From positions 124,001 through 188,000 of the forward strand of contig RFGC01000018.1 in NCBI GenBank assembly GCA_003697135.1: a stretch of 64,000 bases of DNA, written 5' to 3'. Under the pieces are notes generated by a model, which saw only the letters and a program-made list of their open reading frames with translations, was not told the origin of the DNA and did not search any database. The stretch is from Acidobacteriota bacterium (GTDB lineage: Bacteria > Acidobacteriota > Blastocatellia > Pyrinomonadales > Pyrinomonadaceae). Made by a program: the position numbers and the translations under genes. Every line of letters starts with the position of its first letter. Position 1 is the stretch's first letter. Below are positions 30,259 to 40,400 of the stretch, piece by piece.

Positions 30259-31320
30259 TCAACTGAAAATGTCTTTTCCTAGAAAATTTTCGCGCAAAAA
30301 CTTAACCGTTTCCTGTAAGGTTTCCATCGGATCGCGGGCAGAAAAACCTAATTCTGCTTTCGCTTTGCTGGAATCGAAATACCAAAAATACTCGCCCATT
30401 TCGACTTCAGAAGCTTCAAATGGTGCTTCTCTGTCAAATGTTTTGTAAAGTGTTGAGATAAGATTAGACCCGGCTATTGCGATCTTTTTTGGGATTTTGA
30501 GCATCGGAGCAGAAACGCCCGTGAGAATTTCCAATCGCTCGAAAAATTCTGCAACTGTCCAGTTGACTGCGCCCAAAAGGTATCTTTCTCGATGCCTGCC
30601 TTTGTCAATCGCATTGAAGAAAGCCTCTGCCGCGTCGCGAACGTCAACAAAGTTGATTCCGCCAGAAGGCGTGTAGGGAAACTTTCTTGCCATGAAATCG
30701 AGGACGACTTTTGTCGAACTTAAACGATCATCGCCGCTTCCCAAAAGTAGTGAAGGATTCAGAATAACCAATCGCAAGCCTTTCCCGTCGAAAATGCGTA
30801 GTGCGGTTTTTTCCTGATAATACTTTGAAGCGTAGTAAGGCCATTTAACGAGAATATGAACGGGCTGAGGATATGTTTCATCAACTATTTTGCCGTCTTC
30901 AGTTATAGCCGACGTTCCTGAAGAAGAAGCTAAAATGAAATTCTTAACGCCATTTTCCTTTGCCGCTTCGCATAAAAGCCTTGTGCCTTCGACATGGATT
31001 TTATTCATTTGTGCGGCGCCATCGTATGCAAATGAGACCTTGCCTGCAAGATGGTAAATGACTTCAACGTCTTTAGTGGCTTTAGCGACGTCTTCTTTGC
31101 GCGTAACTGAGCCTTCAAAGGGTTCCACGCCTGCATCTTTCATCCACTCAGGCACAGAGGAAGCCATAACACGCAAGTTTTTTGCTCCCGCTTGCAAAAA
31201 TCTTTCTACCAGATGCTTGCCTAAAAATCCCGTGCCACCTGTGATGAGAATTTTCTTTCCCGTTGATTTCAGGGTTTTTGGTTTAACCTTGCTTGTTTGT
31301 TGTGTTTTTTGGTTTGTCAT
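30259..31320 (-). CDS. NAD-dependent epimerase/dehydratase (extended SDR)
   Basis: A 353-residue Rossmann-fold protein. The N-terminal motif is ILITGGTGFLGKHLVERF, and the catalytic YxxxK lies in PYYASKYYQEK; FILASSSGTSAI carries the upstream Ser. This is the extended SDR class that acts on nucleotide-sugars, steroids or hydroxy-acyl compounds. The sequence after VVLDFMARKFPYTPSGGINFVDVRDAA resembles the dihydroflavonol-reductase/3-beta-HSD-like subgroup. The ATG at 31320 has a GGGA 10 nt upstream; a TTG at 31371 would overlap psd. Substrate unknown. It lies between psd and the alcohol dehydrogenase on the same strand. Confidence 0.82.
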   Translation of the reverse strand: MTNQKTQQTSKVKPKTLKSTGKKILITGGTGFLGKHLVERFLQAGAKNLRVMASSVPEWMKDAGVEPFEGSVTRKEDVAKATKDVEVIYHLAGKVSFAYDGAAQMNKIHVEGTRLLCEAAKENGVKNFILASSSGTSAITEDGKIVDETYPQPVHILVKWPYYASKYYQEKTALRIFDGKGLRLVILNPSLLLGSGDDRLSSTKVVLDFMARKFPYTPSGGINFVDVRDAAEAFFNAIDKGRHRERYLLGAVNWTVAEFFERLEILTGVSAPMLKIPKKIAIAGSNLISTLYKTFDREAPFEASEVEMGEYFWYFDSSKAKAELGFSARDPMETLQETVKFLRENFLGKDIFS

Positions 31321-31348
31321 TTTTTGAATTCCCAAGGGATTTACAATT

Positions 31349-31954
31349 CTATGGTTTTTTGATTTTGGCAATTATTGTTTCTCCTGCTCTGACTCTATCG
31401 CCAACTTTTACAGTGATTTCAACAGAATCGGGCATCAGGAGATCAGTTCTAGAGCCGAACTTTATCAGTCCGAACCTTTCACCTTGTTTCACAAAATCGC
31501 CTTCACGTTTCCAGCAAACTATTCGTCGCGCCAAAATTCCTGCTATTTGCGTGCATGTGACCGAGATTTTGTCGTTTTCTATCAAGAGCGAGTTTCTTTC
31601 ATTCAGAAAGCTTGCTTCATTACTGGTTGCTGGCATTTTCTTGCCTTTTTCGTAAATTATTTTCGTAATTTTTCCGCTGATTGGAGCGCGGTTAACGTGG
31701 ACATCTAGCGGTGAAAGAAACACGCTAACGACTTTGCCTTTTTCTGTTGTTTCGACTCTGGTGACGTGTCCGTCTGCGGCGGAAACAATTACGCTGTCAT
31801 CATCAGGCGCTTTCCTTTCCGGATCACGGAAAAAATAAGCCATAAAGCAGGCGACCAGAATAAACAAAAGACTTGCGAGCCAAACTTGAAAAATAGCAAA
31901 TACCGCCGCAATCAGAATCGGAACTATAACAAATGGAATTCCTTCTTTAACCAT
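31349..31954 (-). CDS. psd: phosphatidylserine decarboxylase proenzyme (short, PSD-B-like type)
   Basis: A 201-residue membrane enzyme making phosphatidylethanolamine from phosphatidylserine. Two hydrophobic segments at the N terminus (about residues 8-40) anchor it. The self-cleavage motif is FGSR, where Gly167-Ser168 is cut and Ser168 becomes the pyruvoyl group; this is the short type with GSR instead of LGST. The body contains PLDVHVNRAP, a conserved block. A -10 (TAAAAT, 31972-31967) lies 12 nt before the ATG with no Shine-Dalgarno sequence. No pssA gene is next to it here. The SDR gene begins 28 nt after it. Confidence 0.9.
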   Translation of the reverse strand: MVKEGIPFVIVPILIAAVFAIFQVWLASLLFILVACFMAYFFRDPERKAPDDDSVIVSAADGHVTRVETTEKGKVVSVFLSPLDVHVNRAPISGKITKIIYEKGKKMPATSNEASFLNERNSLLIENDKISVTCTQIAGILARRIVCWKREGDFVKQGERFGLIKFGSRTDLLMPDSVEITVKVGDRVRAGETIIAKIKKP

Positions 31955-31966
31955 TTTTAAGTTAAA

Positions 31967-31972
31967 ATTTTA
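31967..31972 (-). promoter_or_regulatory. -10 box upstream of psd
   Basis: On the minus strand, TAAAAT at 31972-31967 ends 12 nt before the psd ATG at 31954; no ribosome-binding site lies between, implying a very short leader. Confidence 0.35.
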
Positions 31973-32033
31973 CGAAATTTTTTCGCCCGATGAAACGTTG
32001 TTTCAGATTACTTTCGATGATGCAGATTGAAAA

Positions 32034-32726
32034 CTATATCTCATCAAAAGTATTCACGACACGATGAGTGGATTCAACCTTTTTATTGTCTCTAACGGAA
32101 AGAGCCGTTTGAAAGTTTGCATCTCTTGCGGCGTTTAATTCTTCGATTACGTCGGAGATGAAAAGAATTTCATCGGAATTGAACTTGAGTTGCTCGGCTA
32201 TTTTTTTGTAGCTCTCCGAGCTTTTTTTGTTTCCGGTGTTTGTGTCGAAATAAGCTGATATAAACGGCGTTAGGTCACCGTGATTTGTGTATTTGAAGAG
32301 TAGCTTTTGTGCCAGAATGCTACCTGAAGAAAAAATGGCGATTTTCTTTCCTTCAGCTTTCCACCGATTAAACGCAGGCGGGACATCGTCGAAAACAATT
32401 GATTTCAATTGTCCCGATTCATATCCGATTTGCCAGATTTTTCCTTGCAAAGACTTCAGCGGTGTTGATTTTCGATCTTGACTTATCAAAAAGAGCAGAT
32501 AATCCGCAACCGAAGATGGCAAATGCTTTTCAAATGGCTTGACGTATCTGCCTGAAACAAAATCCAATCGGTGTTCTTCTTCTAGTTGAGCGATTTCGTT
32601 TTGAATTTGAGAGAAATTTTCTTCGATAAATTCGAGCATTTTTTCTGCGGAAAAAGGGAAAAGAACTTTATGAACGAAATCAATTGGCGTCGTAGTTCCT
32701 TCAATATCAAGTAAAATCGCTTTCAT
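32034..32726 (-). CDS. mtnC: 2,3-diketo-5-methylthio-1-phosphopentane phosphatase/enolase (E1)
   Basis: A 230-residue HAD-superfamily enzyme that enolises and dephosphorylates the methionine-salvage intermediate. The start MKAILLDIEGTTTPIDFVHKVLFPF has the HAD Asp in DIEG and the E1-specific GTTTPIDFV. The FSSGS motif (IAIFSSGSILAQ) and ISDVIEELNAA (acidic metal site) follow. The ATG at 32726 gives normal length; further upstream the frame is open but unlike the family. No other methionine-salvage gene is nearby, so it is a lone member here. Confidence 0.92.
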   Translation of the reverse strand: MKAILLDIEGTTTPIDFVHKVLFPFSAEKMLEFIEENFSQIQNEIAQLEEEHRLDFVSGRYVKPFEKHLPSSVADYLLFLISQDRKSTPLKSLQGKIWQIGYESGQLKSIVFDDVPPAFNRWKAEGKKIAIFSSGSILAQKLLFKYTNHGDLTPFISAYFDTNTGNKKSSESYKKIAEQLKFNSDEILFISDVIEELNAARDANFQTALSVRDNKKVESTHRVVNTFDEI

Positions 32727-32923
32727 AAAACAAGAAATAGAAGATTTCAGCCGTAAATTCAATGAGATGAGTTGATTTTTTTCGAGTTTCAAAACTTAGC
32801 TTTTCTGAGGAGTTGCTCAAGCAAATTCGTGGCAATACGCCAAATTTTGTTTTCCTGTTTGAGGTATGGCAAACTTGCAATTGTAATTTTTGTCGTTTAG
32901 CGGTAAGCTCGCTTGCTGAAATT

Positions 32924-33667
32924 ATGAAGTATTTGCTTGCTTCGACTCGATTTGTTTTATTTGTTTTCGTAACGCTTTTTTTGTATTCGGTTTGGTTTAT
33001 CGGTTCTTTCATTATTCCGAACAAGCCTTTCTGGCGGCAGTTACTTTTCAGGCTTTGGGCGATTTCATTCATAAAAATTGCCGGGATAGAGGTTGAAGTA
33101 ATCGGAACTCCACCGCAACAGCCATTTTTTTTGGTTTGCAACCATCTCGGCTACGTTGATATACCAGTTTTGAGAGCGATTGTAGATTCGGTTTTTGTTG
33201 GGAAAAAAGAAATTAAAGATTGGTTTCTGGCTGGGCGAATTGTTAGCGATATGGAAACGATTTTCATTGACAGACAAAATAATCGCGACATTTTAAGAGC
33301 TGGAGAAGAGATTCTTGAAAAACTCAATGCTGGCGAAGGCGTGATCGTATTTCCAGAAGGCACAAGCAGTAAAGGAGAGGAGGTTTTGAAATTTAATTCT
33401 TCATTTCTTGAGTTTCCTGCAAGAGTAGATTTTCCTGTTCATTATGCTTCTATAACTTACCAAACGCCGAATAACAATCCACCTGCGAACACGATTTGTT
33501 GGTGGGGAGATGACACTTTTCTTGAGCATCTGTGGAAGATTCTTCAAATACCTAGATTCAAAGCGATAGTCACTTTCGGCGAACAGCCGATTCAAAATCC
33601 TAACAGAAAGGAACTCGCAAAAATCCTTCATCAAAAGGTGAGTGAGATTTTCGTTCCTGTGCTTTAA
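32924..33667 (+). CDS. plsC: 1-acyl-sn-glycerol-3-phosphate acyltransferase
   Basis: A 247-residue membrane-associated enzyme making phosphatidic acid from lysophosphatidate. The catalytic HX4D is H74-D79 (CNHLGYVDI), and the glycerol-phosphate-binding motif is VFPEGTSS at about residues 142-148. A hydrophobic N terminus (residues 5-32) anchors it. An open frame extends upstream to a TTG at 32813, but the ATG at 32924 better fits family length. No Shine-Dalgarno sequence is seen. It is the first of a plus-strand group with the cobalamin adenosyltransferase and an M1 peptidase. Confidence 0.87.
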   Translation: MKYLLASTRFVLFVFVTLFLYSVWFIGSFIIPNKPFWRQLLFRLWAISFIKIAGIEVEVIGTPPQQPFFLVCNHLGYVDIPVLRAIVDSVFVGKKEIKDWFLAGRIVSDMETIFIDRQNNRDILRAGEEILEKLNAGEGVIVFPEGTSSKGEEVLKFNSSFLEFPARVDFPVHYASITYQTPNNNPPANTICWWGDDTFLEHLWKILQIPRFKAIVTFGEQPIQNPNRKELAKILHQKVSEIFVPVL

Positions 33668-33685
33668 CAGAAAAACTTCGATAAG

Positions 33686-33691
33686 TATAAA
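33686..33691 (+). promoter_or_regulatory. -10 box upstream of the cobalamin adenosyltransferase gene
   Basis: TATAAA at 33686-33691 ends 11 nt before the ATG at 33703, with no Shine-Dalgarno sequence; same spacing as at 3747 and 28082. Confidence 0.35.
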
Positions 33692-33702
33692 CTGAATTTG
33701 AT

Positions 33703-34281
33703 ATGGGAAGCATTTCAACGAAAACAGGTGATAAAGGAGATACTTCGCTTATTGGTGGTAAAAAGGTCTCGAAAGCGGATTTGCGCGTAGAGGCTTATGG
33801 GACGATTGATGAATTAGGTTCTTTTTTGGGATTTGCTCGCTCGATTTGTGATGATGAAGAGATTAACGAGTTGGTTAAATCAATTCAGCGCGAGCTTTTT
33901 CTAGTTTCTGGGTCTGTGGCGAATCCGGATTTTGATAAAGCACCATCGCCTTACGTGACTCAAGAAATGATTGATCGCTTGACTTCAGAAGTCGAAAGAA
34001 TTGAAAAAATGGAGGGTATCCTTTCGGATTGGAGTTTGCCCGGTGAGATGAGCGTTTCAGCCGCTTTTGACATGGCAAGAACCGTTTGCCGACGTGCTGA
34101 AAGATGCGTCGTAAGGCTCAGCGATTCAGGCGAAAATGTCGATCCGAAAGTCGTAGTTTATCTCAATCGCTTATCGGACTTGATTTGGCTTATCGGGCGA
34201 TATGTTGAACTAAAGGCCGGTGTTGATTCAAAACTCAGAGATGAACAGCACAAAGGCAAAAACTGGTCTAGAGCTTGGTAG
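33703..34281 (+). CDS. cob(I)alamin adenosyltransferase, PduO/MMAB type
   Basis: A 192-residue enzyme that adenosylates cob(I)alamin to coenzyme B12. The N-terminal ATP-binding motif is TKTGDKGDTSLIGGKKVSK, followed by RVEAYGTIDELGSFLGFAR and the C-terminal RTVCRRAERCVV and YLNRLSDLIWLIGRYVE. These are hallmarks of the PduO-type ATR family. The length is normal (about 180-190). It supplies AdoCbl for B12 enzymes; none is in this window. It follows plsC by 35 nt and has its own -10-like box. Confidence 0.94.
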   Translation: MGSISTKTGDKGDTSLIGGKKVSKADLRVEAYGTIDELGSFLGFARSICDDEEINELVKSIQRELFLVSGSVANPDFDKAPSPYVTQEMIDRLTSEVERIEKMEGILSDWSLPGEMSVSAAFDMARTVCRRAERCVVRLSDSGENVDPKVVVYLNRLSDLIWLIGRYVELKAGVDSKLRDEQHKGKNWSRAW

Positions 34282-34329
34282 ATTTTTTGATTTTTTGCCG
34301 ATTGGAAAATTGTTGGAGGCTTAGAGGTT

Positions 34330-36189
34330 ATGACAAAGAGACTTGCACTTGTAGCATTAAGTTTTCTTTTCTTTGTTGTCTTTGCGAAGGCTCAAGAGTT
34401 TGCCGAAGATTTTCATTCATACGCAGAACCAAACAAGGTGGTTGTGCGACATGTTGATCTTGATTGGCAGGTAAATTTTAGCTCAAAAATAATCACAGGT
34501 TTTGCTACGCTGACACTCGAAAGATTTGACAAAAGCGCACCTTTAATGCTCGATACGCGCGACTTGCAAATCAAAGACGTTCTGGTTTCAAAAGACGGTA
34601 AAATCTTTAAGAAAACAACATTTAGCCTTGGAACGCCTGATAAGATTTTAGGCGCACCTTTGAAAGTTGATTTGGCTTCAGATACGAAATTTGTTCGGGT
34701 TTACTATTCTACGAGTCCGAACGCATCGGGTTTGCAGTGGTTGACACCAGAACAGACTGCCGACAAGCGTTATCCTTTCATGTATTCGCAGGCTCAAGCG
34801 ATTCATGCAAGAAGTTTTATTCCTTTGCAAGATTCGCCTCAGATTCGCATAACTTACTCGGCAAAAGTTAGAACACCAAGGAACCTACTTGCCGTGATGA
34901 GTGCTGAGGGAAACCTTGAAAACAGCAAGCGGCGCGGAGGGCTTTACACTTTCAAGATGACAAAGCCGATTCCACCTTATTTGATTGCTATTGCAGTTGG
35001 CGAGTTAGGTTTCAGGCCTTTAGGCAAAAGATGTGGAGTTTTTGCAGAGCCTTCGGTTTTGGAAAAAGCGGCATCGGAGTTTTCCGATACTGAGAAAATG
35101 ATGGAAGCCGCAGAAAGGCTTTATGGCCCTTATCGTTGGGGAAGATACGATATTTTGGTTTTACCGCCAAGTTTTCCGTTTGGCGGTATGGAAAATCCAA
35201 TGCTCACCTTTGCTACGCCGACGATTCTTGCAGGAGACAAAAGCCTTGTTTCTGTAATTGCTCATGAACTTGCTCATTCGTGGTCAGGGAATCTTGTGAC
35301 AAACGCAACATGGCGCGACTTTTGGCTCAACGAAGGTTTTACGACATACATTGAAAGACGAATAATTGAAGTTTTATACGGTGAGAATCGGCGTGAGATG
35401 GAAGCAATGTTAGGGAAACAAGGGCTTTTACGTGAGCTTTCATCTCTTCCACCATCGGATCAGATTCTTCATGTTGATTTGAAAGGACGAGACCCAGACG
35501 ATGCTTTTACAGGTGTTCCTTACGAAAAGGGAGCATTGTTTTTAAGATGGCTTGAAGAAAAATTCGGAAGGGAAAAGTTCGACAAATTTTTGCGAAGCTA
35601 CTTCGATTCTCATGCTTTCAAGAGCATTACAACAGAAACTTTCGTAAGTTACCTTCAAAAGAATCTGCTTGAAGTTTATCCGGGCGTGGTTTCGATGGCA
35701 GAAATTGAGGAATGGATTGAAAAAGCGGGTTTGCCGAAAAATGCGCCTTCGCCGTATTCGGAAAACTTTGCAAAAGTTGAAACTGATGCAAGAAAATACC
35801 TAAACGGAGAGATTACTGCTAGTGAGATTAACGCTAAAGATTGGACTACTCAGGAATGGCTCAAGTTTCTTGACGTTTTTTCCGAAGGTTTGACAGCCGA
35901 AAGAATGAAGGAGCTTGATCTAAGGTTTAATTTAACGAAAACTGGTAACTCCGAAATAGCTTTCCAATGGTTGATGCTTGCAATTAGGAGTAATTACCGC
36001 GAAGCGTATGGAAGACTTGAAGATTTTCTGATGAACATCGGTCGGCGAAAATTTGTAAGACCGCTATATGTCGAGCTTGCAAGAACGCCTGAAGGGAAGG
36101 AATTTGCGCAAAGAATCTATGCAAAAGCGCGAAATCGTTATCATCCGATAACACAAGCGACAATTGATGCCATTCTGGCAAGTCAATGA
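34330..36189 (+). CDS. M1-family metallo-aminopeptidase (LTA4H-like)
   Basis: A 619-residue zinc aminopeptidase with a signal peptide (about residues 1-19, ending AKA-QE), so it should act in the periplasm or outside. The exopeptidase motif GGMENP precedes the zinc-binding HELAH (H312, E313, H316) and the third ligand E335 in LNEGFTTY. N-terminal beta-domain motifs include SKIITGFATLTLER and RDLQIKDV. Overall similarity of the zinc region (GGMENPMLTF, HSWSGNLVTN) is to leukotriene-A4-hydrolase-like bacterial enzymes. A GGAGG site lies upstream. Substrates are probably short peptides for nutrition. Confidence 0.92.
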   Translation: MTKRLALVALSFLFFVVFAKAQEFAEDFHSYAEPNKVVVRHVDLDWQVNFSSKIITGFATLTLERFDKSAPLMLDTRDLQIKDVLVSKDGKIFKKTTFSLGTPDKILGAPLKVDLASDTKFVRVYYSTSPNASGLQWLTPEQTADKRYPFMYSQAQAIHARSFIPLQDSPQIRITYSAKVRTPRNLLAVMSAEGNLENSKRRGGLYTFKMTKPIPPYLIAIAVGELGFRPLGKRCGVFAEPSVLEKAASEFSDTEKMMEAAERLYGPYRWGRYDILVLPPSFPFGGMENPMLTFATPTILAGDKSLVSVIAHELAHSWSGNLVTNATWRDFWLNEGFTTYIERRIIEVLYGENRREMEAMLGKQGLLRELSSLPPSDQILHVDLKGRDPDDAFTGVPYEKGALFLRWLEEKFGREKFDKFLRSYFDSHAFKSITTETFVSYLQKNLLEVYPGVVSMAEIEEWIEKAGLPKNAPSPYSENFAKVETDARKYLNGEITASEINAKDWTTQEWLKFLDVFSEGLTAERMKELDLRFNLTKTGNSEIAFQWLMLAIRSNYREAYGRLEDFLMNIGRRKFVRPLYVELARTPEGKEFAQRIYAKARNRYHPITQATIDAILASQ

Positions 36190-36225
36190 AGAATCGTCTG
36201 CTACGAACTCGAAAATCATCGAGCA

Positions 36226-37251
36226 CTAGTTTCCGACGAACTTTGAGTAGATAGATCGCGCAAGAGCAACATCTTCAGTGCCGCGAATAATAGCGCGAGC
36301 ATCGTTGAAGATTGTCAATTCAAATTCATCGGTTTTGAATCTCAAAAGAAACTCATTTTGTTTTACCGAGCCGAGTTTTTCTAGCTTTTTTGCCAAATCA
36401 TTTAAGTTAATCTCAGAAGTTTTCAAAGGCGCTATTTGGACGGCGTTTCTTCCGCACAAAACACTCGCAAAATCTTTTGTTTCGGCTTCGAGAAACTCAA
36501 ATTTCTTTTGTTGGCAGCATGGGCAATCTTTGTTTGGTGATTTGAGGTTTAGTTTGCGCCATTCGTTTTGCCACAGGTCAATTTGCATTAGCGATCTGTG
36601 CAATTTATCGAATTCGCCAGTCAAGATTTTCAGGGCTTCTGCGACTTGAATAGAAGTAATTGCGAAAATAATCGGCTGTATGATGCCGACGGTGTCGCAC
36701 GTAGGAGAACTTCCGGCATCAGGCATCTGGTCGAAGAGGCATCTCAAACAAGGTGTTTGATTGGGTATGACGGTCATGGTGGCACCGTAAGCAGAAACCG
36801 CCGCTCCATAAATCCAAATTTTTCCATGTTTGACGCAGGCATCGTTTATTAGGTAGCGTGTTTGGAAATTGTCCGTTCCATCAAGAACCAAATCAACGTC
36901 TGCAATGAATCTTTCGATGTTTGAGTTATTAACGTCTGCAACGATTGATTCTACGGTTATTTCCGAATTGATCAGCTCAAGCTTTCTTTTTGCGGCTACT
37001 GCTTTTGGAATTCTTTCTTCAGCATCCTTTTCGTCGTAAAGAATTTGCCTTTGCAGGTTGGAAAATTCGACAAAATCTCTGTCAACTAATTTCAAACGTC
37101 CGATGCCAGCACGTGCGAGCATTTCGGCTTGTGCCGCTCCAAGCGCACCACAGCCTACGATTAAAATACTGGAGTTTGCCAGTCTTTCTTGTTTTTCTCG
37201 ACCTAAAAAAAGAATCTGGCGACTGTAACGATCCGTGAATTCTGTTCTCAT
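36226..37251 (-). CDS. ThiF/MoeB/HesA-family adenylyltransferase
   Basis: A 341-residue E1-like enzyme that adenylates the C terminus of a ubiquitin-like sulfur carrier (MoaD or ThiS). The Rossmann motif is VGCGALGAAQAEMLARAGIG with VDRDFVEFSNLQRQ, and two zinc-binding Cys pairs are seen (PCLRC and CPCC). The C-terminal about 90 residues after the second Cys pair is an extra domain, not a typical rhodanese with its active Cys, perhaps a degenerate or sulfur-carrier-like one. It could serve molybdopterin or thiamine synthesis; no partner gene is adjacent. The ATG at 37251 is preferred to a TTG at 37260. Confidence 0.85.
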   Translation of the reverse strand: MRTEFTDRYSRQILFLGREKQERLANSSILIVGCGALGAAQAEMLARAGIGRLKLVDRDFVEFSNLQRQILYDEKDAEERIPKAVAAKRKLELINSEITVESIVADVNNSNIERFIADVDLVLDGTDNFQTRYLINDACVKHGKIWIYGAAVSAYGATMTVIPNQTPCLRCLFDQMPDAGSSPTCDTVGIIQPIIFAITSIQVAEALKILTGEFDKLHRSLMQIDLWQNEWRKLNLKSPNKDCPCCQQKKFEFLEAETKDFASVLCGRNAVQIAPLKTSEINLNDLAKKLEKLGSVKQNEFLLRFKTDEFELTIFNDARAIIRGTEDVALARSIYSKFVGN

Positions 37252-37328
37252 CAAGCTCAATCATACCACTAGAATTCTACAAATTTTGAATTTCGTGGAT
37301 TAGACGTCAAAGGTTGGACAGGGCTATA

Positions 37329-37398
37329 TTTAACACAATTTTTACATGCTCTTTATGCTTGTTTAACATGCGGGCAATATCTTCATCCTTTAACACAA
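37329..37398 (+). repeat. two direct copies of TTTAACACAA upstream of the TonB receptor gene
   Basis: Identical 10-mers at 37329-37338 and 37389-37398, exactly 60 bp apart, in the 190-bp region before the receptor gene. Possible regulator sites; a weak promoter (TTTACA, 18 bp, TAACAT) lies between them. Confidence 0.4.
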
Positions 37399-37441
37399 AA
37401 CATAATCTCGAGAAAGTTTTGTGGAATTTTAAGGAGGAAGT

Positions 37442-40400
37442 ATGAAAACATTGAAAGGTGCAAAGCTTTTATCATTCATGGTCTTGTTGTTTGTTCAAAG
37501 TTTATTCGGACAAGCGACAGGCAGTTTGGTTGGAACCGTCAAGGATGCAAACGAAGCTCTCGTTCCGGGAGTAACTGTGACGGTTACGAATAAAGCAACG
37601 AATCAATCTAGAACCATAATAACTGACGAAGAGGGAAGATGGACAATATCGGTCTTACCAGTTGGAGTATATTCGATAACTTACGAAAAGCAGGGCTTCA
37701 AAAAAACCGTTGTTGACAATATAGAAGTTGAGGCTTCCGTTCCCAGAATTGTGGAAGTAAAACTGGAGGTTGGTCAGATCGAAACAGTGGTTGTTACTAT
37801 GGGTGAACAGCCATTGGTTCAAGCAGAGAGTTCAACTTTGGCTAGACAAATCTCTGGAGAGGAAGTAACAAAAGTCCCAACTTCAACCAGAAGTTTTACA
37901 GGACTTTTGGCATCAGAAGCCGGAGTTACAGCCGAGCTTTCGCCTGTAGCTGTCAACAGCAATGGAAACATTTCACCATCGGTTAACGGGACAAGAACAA
38001 CTTCAACGAGTCTTTATTTCAACGGCATTGATGCTACCAATATAACGAACAATGAAGGCTCGTTAAACGATAACATTGCTCCTGCTCCTGAAACATTGCA
38101 AGAAGTAAAGTTACAGACAGCTCTTTATGATGCTTCTTCTGGGCGTTCTGGCGGTGGCAACTTTCAGCTTGTAACAAAACAAGGCGGCAATAAACTAAGT
38201 GGCACGGTTTATTACTATCTGCAAAATAAAGCCTTTAACTCAAACGAGTTTTTCCTGAAAGAAAGCGGTAACGAAAAACCGAAAGCCGACAGAGTCGAAA
38301 CAGGATTTACATTAGGCGGACCCATTGTCAAGGATAGGTTTTTCTTTTTCGGTGGTTATCAATTCACCAAAGCTGATACCGGTTTGGTTCCCACGGCTAG
38401 AACTAGAACGGTTTTGCCGTTAGCTTTAAGCGTTTTAGGCGATGACCGCTCGAAAGCGGCTATTGCGGCGGCTTTTAATCAGTTTAATGGATGCAGTGGT
38501 TCAAATTGCTTGACTGCAGCGGATATATCAGATGTCGCATGGAGAATATTAAATCTGAGAAATCCTGTGACAGGCAACTTTATAATCCCAAGCCTTCGTC
38601 CCGGCACTTTTCAACCACTCGGTATTGTTGATCAGACTGGAACAGGGAACTTTTTGTTTGGGACTTTTCCGAACGTTACAACTAGAACATTACAAAGAAA
38701 CAATCCTTTGGTTGAGGTCATTTTTGTTGAACCTTCACGCTTTAAGCAAAATCAATTCACAGCTAGATTAGATGGGCAATTGAGCAGGAATAATTCTCTC
38801 AGCGGAACGCTGTTTTGGGCTAATTTTCCCGGCTTTGATTCTTTCCCTGATCCAAGCTCGCTTGTATCGCCTTTTACGTTAAGACGCGATGACAGAAACC
38901 GCACGTTTTCGCTGGGCAATATTCATGTTTTCTCACCAAACATTACGAACGAACTACGTTTTGGTTACTTTTACCTAAACAACACGAGACGTTTAGATGA
39001 TGACTTCTTGGGCATAACCAATGATCTTGTTGGAGTTTCAAACCCGGCAACTGCTTTTGACAATAGCGATGCTACGCGAAGATTAGGACACTACATCGGA
39101 AGAAACAACATTGCGAATTTTTCGTTTGGCGGACCAAACGATTCTTTCAACAAGCGCAAGCAGATAACCTATACTTTGCGTGACGATGTAAGCTGGATTT
39201 ACGGGAAACACAGCGTAAAGTTCGGTGGAGAATATAAACTACACCGATACAAAACCAATCTTCCTGAAGAGCAGGCTACAGAGTTTGAAAAGTTCGACAG
39301 CTTCACTCAATTTCTAACTGGTAATGCAACAGAAGCTGATACTCAATACGGAATCACTGAAAAGGATTTTCGTTTCCAAGACTTTAGTTTCTACGTCACC
39401 GATACTTGGAAGGCTACAAAGAAACTAACCCTTAACTTTGGCGTTCGCTATGAACTTTTTATGTGGCCTGCTGAAAAGAACGGGCTTATTGGAAATTTCG
39501 ATATTGAGCCGTTTCTTCCATGCTTTACACCTAGAGGTGGTTCGTTGGCTTTGTGTGATAATAGCTTAATCAACGGATTTGTTGTTCCAAAGAATGTCAA
39601 ACAGACTGGGATTCAAGCTGTTGATTCCGCAATAGCGGCTACAAAAGTGGCGGACAACAAGCACACGCTTAAGGGGCTTGATCTGAACAACTTTGCTCCA
39701 AGATTAGGTTTTGCCTATGCATTCAACGAGAAACTTGTTTTCCGTGGTGGATACGGCATCTTTTACGATCGTCCCAGCGCGGCTTTTATAAACACGATCT
39801 TTTCAAACTATCCTTTCTTGCGTGAAGTTGAAGTGACCACTCCTTCAGGCAATGTTCCTATCGCTACGGCATTTTCTCATATTCCAACAACCCTTGGGTT
39901 TAACACATGGCTTCCGTTTAGAGTAATTCGCACTGCAGGAGCGAACGGGACATATCAGATTAGAGATAATACGCCTATCTTTGTTGATTCTCGTCGCACT
40001 CCTCAAGGCACAGGTTGCGATCCGTCAACAGGTGCAAACTGCATTCGTGGTAATCTTGCTGAAACTTTTGAATTTCGTGCAATTGACAAGAACCTAAAAA
40101 CTCCGTATGTCCATCAGTGGAGTGTAGGATTTCAGTATGAGTTTCTCAAAGACTTCATGTTTGAAGCCAGATACGTTGGCACTGCGGGCAGAAGTCTTTT
40201 GATAACGACTGCTCTCAATCAGGGATATGATCTGAATGATCCGAATACACCGGATCATATCTTTGAGAGACTAAATCAAGCTTATTTAGCGGCGGGCGCT
40301 CCGAATGGGCCACTTAACCCCGGCAATACTGCAAGAGAGCGCGGACTAGGAAAAGCTTTTGGATTCTTGAATCCTGTGACTGGAAGAGTTGACTTGAATC

